A DNA stretch of 7,482 nt from Roseburia sp. (lineage in GTDB: Bacteria > Bacillota > Clostridia > Lachnospirales > Lachnospiraceae): assembly GCA_017621905.1 (NCBI GenBank), contig JAGASC010000059.1, positions 1 through 7,482 of the forward strand, in the 5' to 3' direction. Within the stretch, counting starts at the first letter, position 1, and every line of letters begins with the position of its first letter. The notes beneath the pieces are model-generated. The model was not told the origin of the DNA. It searched no databases and saw nothing but the letters and a program-made list of their open reading frames with translations. Below are positions 4,930 to 7,482 of this stretch, piece by piece. The translations under genes were made by a program, and so were the position numbers.

Positions 4930-6306
4930 ATGAATTTATTAAAGAAATTATTTGGACCTGTAGATATGACTGTGGGTTCTCCATGGAAAAAGATCGTATT
5001 ATTTACAGTGCCTATGCTGATCGGAAATATTGCACAGCAGCTTTATAATACGGTAGACAGTGTTGTGGTCGGAAAATATGTGGGGGACAATGCCCTGGCA
5101 GCGGTAGGAAGTGCCGGCCCGATCTTAAACCTTCTGATCGTACTTTTTGTCGGAATCAGTGTGGGCGCCGGAATCATGGTGTCCCAGTATTTTGGTGCAA
5201 AGCAGCGGGAAGAATTGTCAAAGACCATTTGCAACTGTGTGACACTCACCCTGATTGCCACCGTATTTGTTATGATCGTAGCATCTCTCGTGGCAAGGCC
5301 ATTACTGGAACTTTTAAATACACCGGAGAGCATTATTGACTGGTGTCATTCCTATCTGTTGATTATGTTTATCGGTGTGGCAGGCCTGGCATTTTACAAT
5401 ATTTTAAGCGGTATCCTGCGGGGGCTGGGAGACTCCGTGTCGGCACTTTTGTATCTGCTGGTGGCGACGGTCATCAATATCATTTTAGATGTGCTGTTTG
5501 TGGCGAAATTTGACATGGGCGTAAATGGTGTGGCACTGGCAACGGTAATTGCACAGTTCGTTTCCGCACTTTTATGTCTGCTGAAGCTGATGCGTATGCA
5601 GGAGATTTTTGATTTTAAAGGCTCTTATATGAAATTGGATAAAAGATATTCCATGAATGTAATCCGTCTGGGGATTCCATCCGGAATTACCCAGGCGATC
5701 ATGTCCATGGCGATGATCGTGGTACAGTCACTGACCAACAGTTTCGGTGAAATGTTTATCGCAGCGAATGTGATTGTAATGCGTGTGGATGGTTTTGCCA
5801 TGATGCCGAATTTCTCTTTTGGAACAGCGATGACGACCTACACAGGACAAAATGTGGGCGCAAGAGCCTACGACCGTGTAGATAAAGGAGCAAAACAGGG
5901 AACACTGATTGCAGTAGTGACCTCTACCGTAATTACAGGTGCGATTCTGGTGTTCGGAAAAGCGTTAATGGGAATTTTTACCGATACACCGGAACTGGTG
6001 GAATTAAGCTGTGATATGATGGGAATTCTTGCAGTGGGCTATATTGCCATGGCGGTTACCCAGTGCTTATCCGGTGTGATGCGTGGTGCCGGCGATACCA
6101 TGACGCCGATGTGGATTTCGCTGATCACTACGATTTGTATCCGTGTTCCTATTGCATATGGACTGGCATATCTTACCAGAAGTCCGGAATTTCCCAACGG
6201 AAGACAGGAGAGCGTATTTATTTCGCTGCTGTTCTCCTGGTTGTTAGGAGCATTGATTACTTTTATTTTTTACAAAAGAGGAAAATGGAAGACAAAAGCA
6301 ATTTAG
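4930..6306 (+). CDS. MATE-family multidrug/metabolite exporter
   Basis: Integral membrane antiporter of the MATE family (NorM/DinF-like, COG0534), 458 residues, the usual length, with about twelve hydrophobic segments. The two homologous halves are visible: SGILRGLGDSVSALLYLL (residues 160-177) in the first and SGVMRGAGDTMTPMWISLIT (381-400) in the second. The N-terminal stretch WKKIVLFTVPMLIGNIAQQL and the motif NTVDSVVVGKYVG (40-52) are family hallmarks. These proteins export cationic drugs or metabolites using a Na+ or H+ gradient; the substrate cannot be read from sequence. AGGGGA at 4918-4923 precedes the chosen ATG by six bases. The gap of 100 bp after manA holds small palindromes. No functional link with mannoside metabolism is evident; the downstream GH3 gene follows after 106 bp without a terminator, so the two may be co-transcribed. 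Confidence 0.96.
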   Translation: MNLLKKLFGPVDMTVGSPWKKIVLFTVPMLIGNIAQQLYNTVDSVVVGKYVGDNALAAVGSAGPILNLLIVLFVGISVGAGIMVSQYFGAKQREELSKTICNCVTLTLIATVFVMIVASLVARPLLELLNTPESIIDWCHSYLLIMFIGVAGLAFYNILSGILRGLGDSVSALLYLLVATVINIILDVLFVAKFDMGVNGVALATVIAQFVSALLCLLKLMRMQEIFDFKGSYMKLDKRYSMNVIRLGIPSGITQAIMSMAMIVVQSLTNSFGEMFIAANVIVMRVDGFAMMPNFSFGTAMTTYTGQNVGARAYDRVDKGAKQGTLIAVVTSTVITGAILVFGKALMGIFTDTPELVELSCDMMGILAVGYIAMAVTQCLSGVMRGAGDTMTPMWISLITTICIRVPIAYGLAYLTRSPEFPNGRQESVFISLLFSWLLGALITFIFYKRGKWKTKAI

Positions 6307-6337
6307 AAGTGCTTGGGCAGAAGGTTAGTAAGAAACA

Positions 6338-6368
6338 ATATGCCGCATCAGATGCCTTGCAGGCATAT
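6338..6368 (+). other. Alternative hairpins in the MATE-GH3 gap
   Basis: GGCATAT (6362-6368) can pair with ATATGCC (6338-6344), or its GGCAT part with ATGCC (6352-6356). The two pairings are mutually exclusive. No T-run follows, so this is not a terminator. It may be chance structure; the rest of the 106-bp gap shows only the GH3 ribosome binding site. Confidence 0.3.
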
Positions 6369-6398
6369 GGCGGTCTGCCGGCAGGAAAGAGAAGGAAA

Positions 6399-6404
6399 AG
6401 GAGG
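6399..6404 (+). promoter_or_regulatory. Ribosome binding site deciding the GH3 start
   Basis: AGGAGG lies eight bases before the ATG at 6413. Another ATG at 6408 is only three bases from the site and in the wrong frame for the GH3 domain, so 6413 is the start. Confidence 0.85.
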
Positions 6405-6412
6405 CGGATGAT

Positions 6413-7482
6413 ATGGATCGGGAAGAAAGACGAAGAAAAAGACAGCAGGACACCAGAAATGCAATGATTGCATTTCTGATCTTAATGATTGTGGCAGCAG
6501 CGCTGATCGTTGGAGTGGTATACATGGCAAATCGCTATCTGAGCGAGAAAAAGAACGCGCAGGACAACATTCAGACAGAAGAGACAGAAAACTTAGGCGA
6601 TACCGAGGATGCAATGGCGACAGGAGAATCGGAGCAGGAACCGGAACCGGTAGACCCGTGGACGGAACAGGCGAAAAACTTTGTGGCCGGCATGACTTTG
6701 GAAGACAAGATTGCCCAGATGTTTATGATCACACCAAACGCTCTGACCGGCTATACCGGAGTGACAGCAGCGGGAGATACCACAAAGGAGTTCTATAACA
6801 AACGTCCGGTAGGCGGCATTATCTACATGGGAGAAAATCTGGTAAGCAGAGAGCAGACCACCACCATGCTGACCAATATGCAGGCCATTGCAAAAGAGCG
6901 CACCGGTCTTCCGGCCTTCTTAGGCGTGGACGAGGAAGGCGGCACCGTGGCACGGATTGCAAAAAACGATGCCTTTGGCGTGACAAATGTGGGAAATATG
7001 AGTGATATTGGAGCAACAGGAGACACCCAGAACGCATACAATGCCGGTGCAGTCATCGGCAACTATCTGCGGGAGCTGGGCTTTAATCTGGATTTTGCAC
7101 CGGTGGCGGATGTGCTGACCAATCCGGACAATACCGTAATCGGAGTGCGTTCCTTTGGTTCTGACAGCCAGCTGGTAGCGGATATGGTGGTATCAGAACT
7201 GCAGGGCTTATCCGACCAGGGAATTTATGGGGCAGTGAAGCATTTCCCGGGACATGGCGGCACATCGGAGGATTCCCACGAGGGAGCTGCAGTGTCTAAT
7301 AAGACGCTGGATGAATTGCTTGCAGCAGAGCTTGTACCTTTCCAGAAGGCAATCGAGGCAGGAACCTCCTTTGTTATGGTGGGGCATATTTCTCTGCCAA
7401 ATGTAACCGGCGACAACGTACCTGCCAGCCTTTCTGCGACCATGGTGACCACGGTGCTGAGAGAGCAGATGGGATACAACGG
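6413..7482 (+). CDS. Membrane-anchored GH3 beta-N-acetylhexosaminidase, NagZ-like (3' end missing)
   Basis: The frame is open to the right edge; 356 residues are visible. The N-terminus is basic (MDREERRRKRQQ), followed by one hydrophobic helix at about residues 17-38 and an acidic linker (to about 82), so the enzyme is probably anchored outside the membrane. The GH3 barrel starts at about residue 83: WTEQAKNFVAGMTLEDKIAQ, GVDEEGGTVARI (171-182, equivalent to the usual DQEGG), NLDFAPVADV (225-234), SFGSD (247-251) and KHFPGHGGTSEDSH (276-289). The last motif marks the NagZ branch, with the Asp287-Ser288-His289 dyad acting as general acid/base. The usual Asp of GHGDT is Gly here. NagZ enzymes release beta-linked GlcNAc from peptidoglycan fragments or other glycans with retention. 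In this locus it could trim GlcNAc-containing mannosides, but wall recycling is equally likely. The nucleophile Asp expected near the barrel end is beyond the window. Confidence 0.93.
   Translation, partial: MDREERRRKRQQDTRNAMIAFLILMIVAAALIVGVVYMANRYLSEKKNAQDNIQTEETENLGDTEDAMATGESEQEPEPVDPWTEQAKNFVAGMTLEDKIAQMFMITPNALTGYTGVTAAGDTTKEFYNKRPVGGIIYMGENLVSREQTTTMLTNMQAIAKERTGLPAFLGVDEEGGTVARIAKNDAFGVTNVGNMSDIGATGDTQNAYNAGAVIGNYLRELGFNLDFAPVADVLTNPDNTVIGVRSFGSDSQLVADMVVSELQGLSDQGIYGAVKHFPGHGGTSEDSHEGAAVSNKTLDELLAAELVPFQKAIEAGTSFVMVGHISLPNVTGDNVPASLSATMVTTVLREQMGYN

Noticed and set aside
6063..6467. 134-residue + strand ORF overlapping the MATE 3' end and GH3 start
   Set aside because: It is out of frame with two well-supported genes, its sequence is not protein-like, and it has no ribosome site of its own.

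Overview
The window looks like chromosomal DNA from a gut-type Firmicute, most likely a Lachnospiraceae member (Roseburia/Blautia/Lachnoclostridium-like). This is inferred from strong AGGAGG-type ribosome binding sites, moderate GC content, the short Bacillus-type mannose-6-phosphate isomerase, and the mix of carbohydrate ABC permeases with a GH130 phosphorylase. No rRNA, tRNA, CRISPR array or transposase gene is visible.

Layout, all genes on the + strand. (1) 2-1719: the two permeases of a CUT1-type sugar ABC importer (MalF-like, cut at the left edge, and MalG-like), translationally coupled. (2) 1720-1912: a degenerate structured repeat in reverse orientation, then the leader of the next gene. 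(3) 1913-2935: a GH130 beta-mannoside phosphorylase, closest from memory to the GH130_2 enzyme Uhgb_MP. (4) 2936-3875: 940 bp without a convincing gene but packed with repeats: four tandem 83-bp hairpin units, a promoter-like site, a 14-unit 14-bp minisatellite and a 179-bp element with perfect 13-bp terminal inverted repeats. (5) 3876-4829: manA. (6) 4930-6306: a MATE-family exporter. (7) 6413 to the right edge: a membrane-anchored GH3 beta-N-acetylhexosaminidase (NagZ-like), cut at the right edge.

The permeases, GH130 and ManA make a coherent path. A beta-mannoside is imported, phosphorolysed to mannose 1-phosphate, converted to mannose 6-phosphate by a mutase not in this window, and isomerised to fructose 6-phosphate. 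The GH3 enzyme could add hexosamine release, which would fit Man-beta-1,4-GlcNAc from N-glycan cores, but it could equally be cell-wall recycling.

The least ordinary part is non-coding. A roughly 50-bp sequence occurs as near-perfect inverted copies at 1729-1778 and 3744-3792, bracketing the GH130 gene. The complete copy lies in the 179-bp MITE-like element, and a fragment of that element recurs before the MATE gene. Together with the hairpin array and the minisatellite, this suggests a repeat-driven, possibly recombinogenic segment between the importer/phosphorylase genes and manA.
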